From assembly GCF_003014695.1 (NCBI RefSeq), contig NZ_PYAS01000001.1, positions 492,738 to 556,737 of the forward strand: a DNA stretch of 64,000 nucleotides, written 5' to 3'. Position 1 is the stretch's first letter. Each line of letters begins with the position of its first letter. Shown piece by piece: positions 63,764 through 64,000 of the stretch. Under the pieces are notes generated by a model that was not told the origin of the DNA, ran no database searches, and saw only the letters and a program-made list of their open reading frames with translations. The position numbers and the translations under genes were made by a program. The stretch comes from Dyadobacter jiangsuensis (GTDB lineage: Bacteria > Bacteroidota > Bacteroidia > Cytophagales > Spirosomataceae).

Positions 63764-64000
63764 ATGATAACTACCTACGATAGCCCTGCCGAAACGATGA
63801 CAGCCGTTACCGACGGATGGTACAACCGGTTGGCCGCCAGTCTCAACTTATCCATCCGGCATTTCCAGTTGCTGCAACCGCCGGGTGTGCCTGTAAGCGA
63901 TCAGGCCCTGTGGGATTGTTTCAATGTAGTACCTCCCGCCACGCTCAAATACAACCGCTGGTATTATCAGCAGCCGACGTTTTTCAGCCAGTATGCCGCG
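63764..64000 (+). CDS. paralogue of the preceding unknown protein, truncated by window end
   Basis: 79 codons are visible from the ATG at 63764 (MITTYDSPAETM) and the frame is open to the last base. Residues about 17-70 align with the start of the preceding protein: DGWYN, FQLLQPPGVP and FNVVPPATL match GWYN, FQIIQPAPP and YNNIPPKTL. It is therefore a second member of the same family, lying behind a terminator and possibly a start of a longer array. The function is unknown. Confidence 0.75.
   Translation, partial: MITTYDSPAETMTAVTDGWYNRLAASLNLSIRHFQLLQPPGVPVSDQALWDCFNVVPPATLKYNRWYYQQPTFFSQYAA

Noticed and set aside
1..64000. tRNA, rRNA or complete insertion sequence elements
   Set aside because: No cloverleaf, rRNA segment or terminal-inverted-repeat transposon was recognised. 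The only transposase is the domesticated RAYT.

Overview
The window looks like a chromosomal segment of a Bacteroidota member of the order Cytophagales, most like Dyadobacter or a close Spirosomaceae relative. The grounds are three SusC/SusD pairs, four proteins with type IX secretion (T9SS) C-terminal sorting domains, a hybrid two-component regulator, an ECF sigma/FecR pair, Bacteroidota-type TAnnTTTG promoter boxes and a RAYT transposase flanked by REP palindromes. The genus is an inference from gene style; no rRNA or tRNA gene was seen.

1-9.3 kb: the end of an aldo/keto reductase, two AraC-type regulators beside small-molecule enzymes (a RibD-like reductase and an exported epoxide hydrolase), a collagen-like lipoprotein, a very large secreted metallophosphoesterase and a RAYT/REP element. 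9.3-20.2 kb: a secreted M43 metalloprotease, an orphan SusC/SusD pair, a Crp/Fnr regulator with a DoxX protein, a Tat-exported Gfo/Idh/MocA oxidoreductase and a small T9SS cargo protein. 20.2-26.5 kb: a surface-polysaccharide patch with a flippase, two methyltransferases, a GT4 glycosyltransferase and a divergent MTHFR-like protein. A perfect 21-nt palindrome lies in the promoter region of the glycosyltransferase.

26.9-37.9 kb: a ThDP enzyme and MEKHLA-domain pair, then a probable operon of response regulator, histidine kinase, outer-membrane barrel and PAP2 phosphatase, then a TraB/GumN protein, a serine hydrolase and a PQQ-type sugar dehydrogenase. 38-45.5 kb: a cell-surface-signalling nutrient locus (ECF sigma, FecR, STN-bearing SusC, SusD). 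45.6-48.7 kb: a Crp/Fnr regulator with an AhpD-like protein, two tandem secreted TonB-C-terminal-domain proteins, a VOC protein and a DUF1801 protein.

48.7-62.1 kb is a compact polysaccharide utilisation locus. SusC, SusD and a PL8 lyase (with two CBM96-like modules and a T9SS tail) lie on the minus strand, and a one-protein hybrid two-component sensor/regulator diverges from them. The PL8 type points to glycosaminoglycan-like or related uronic-acid polysaccharide. 62.1-64 kb holds a polypurine/polypyrimidine hairpin and then the start of a tandem family of proteins I cannot assign to any known family. These carry a conserved N-terminal signature, and the complete one has an internal repeat. 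They are the best candidate here for an undescribed system and continue beyond the window.
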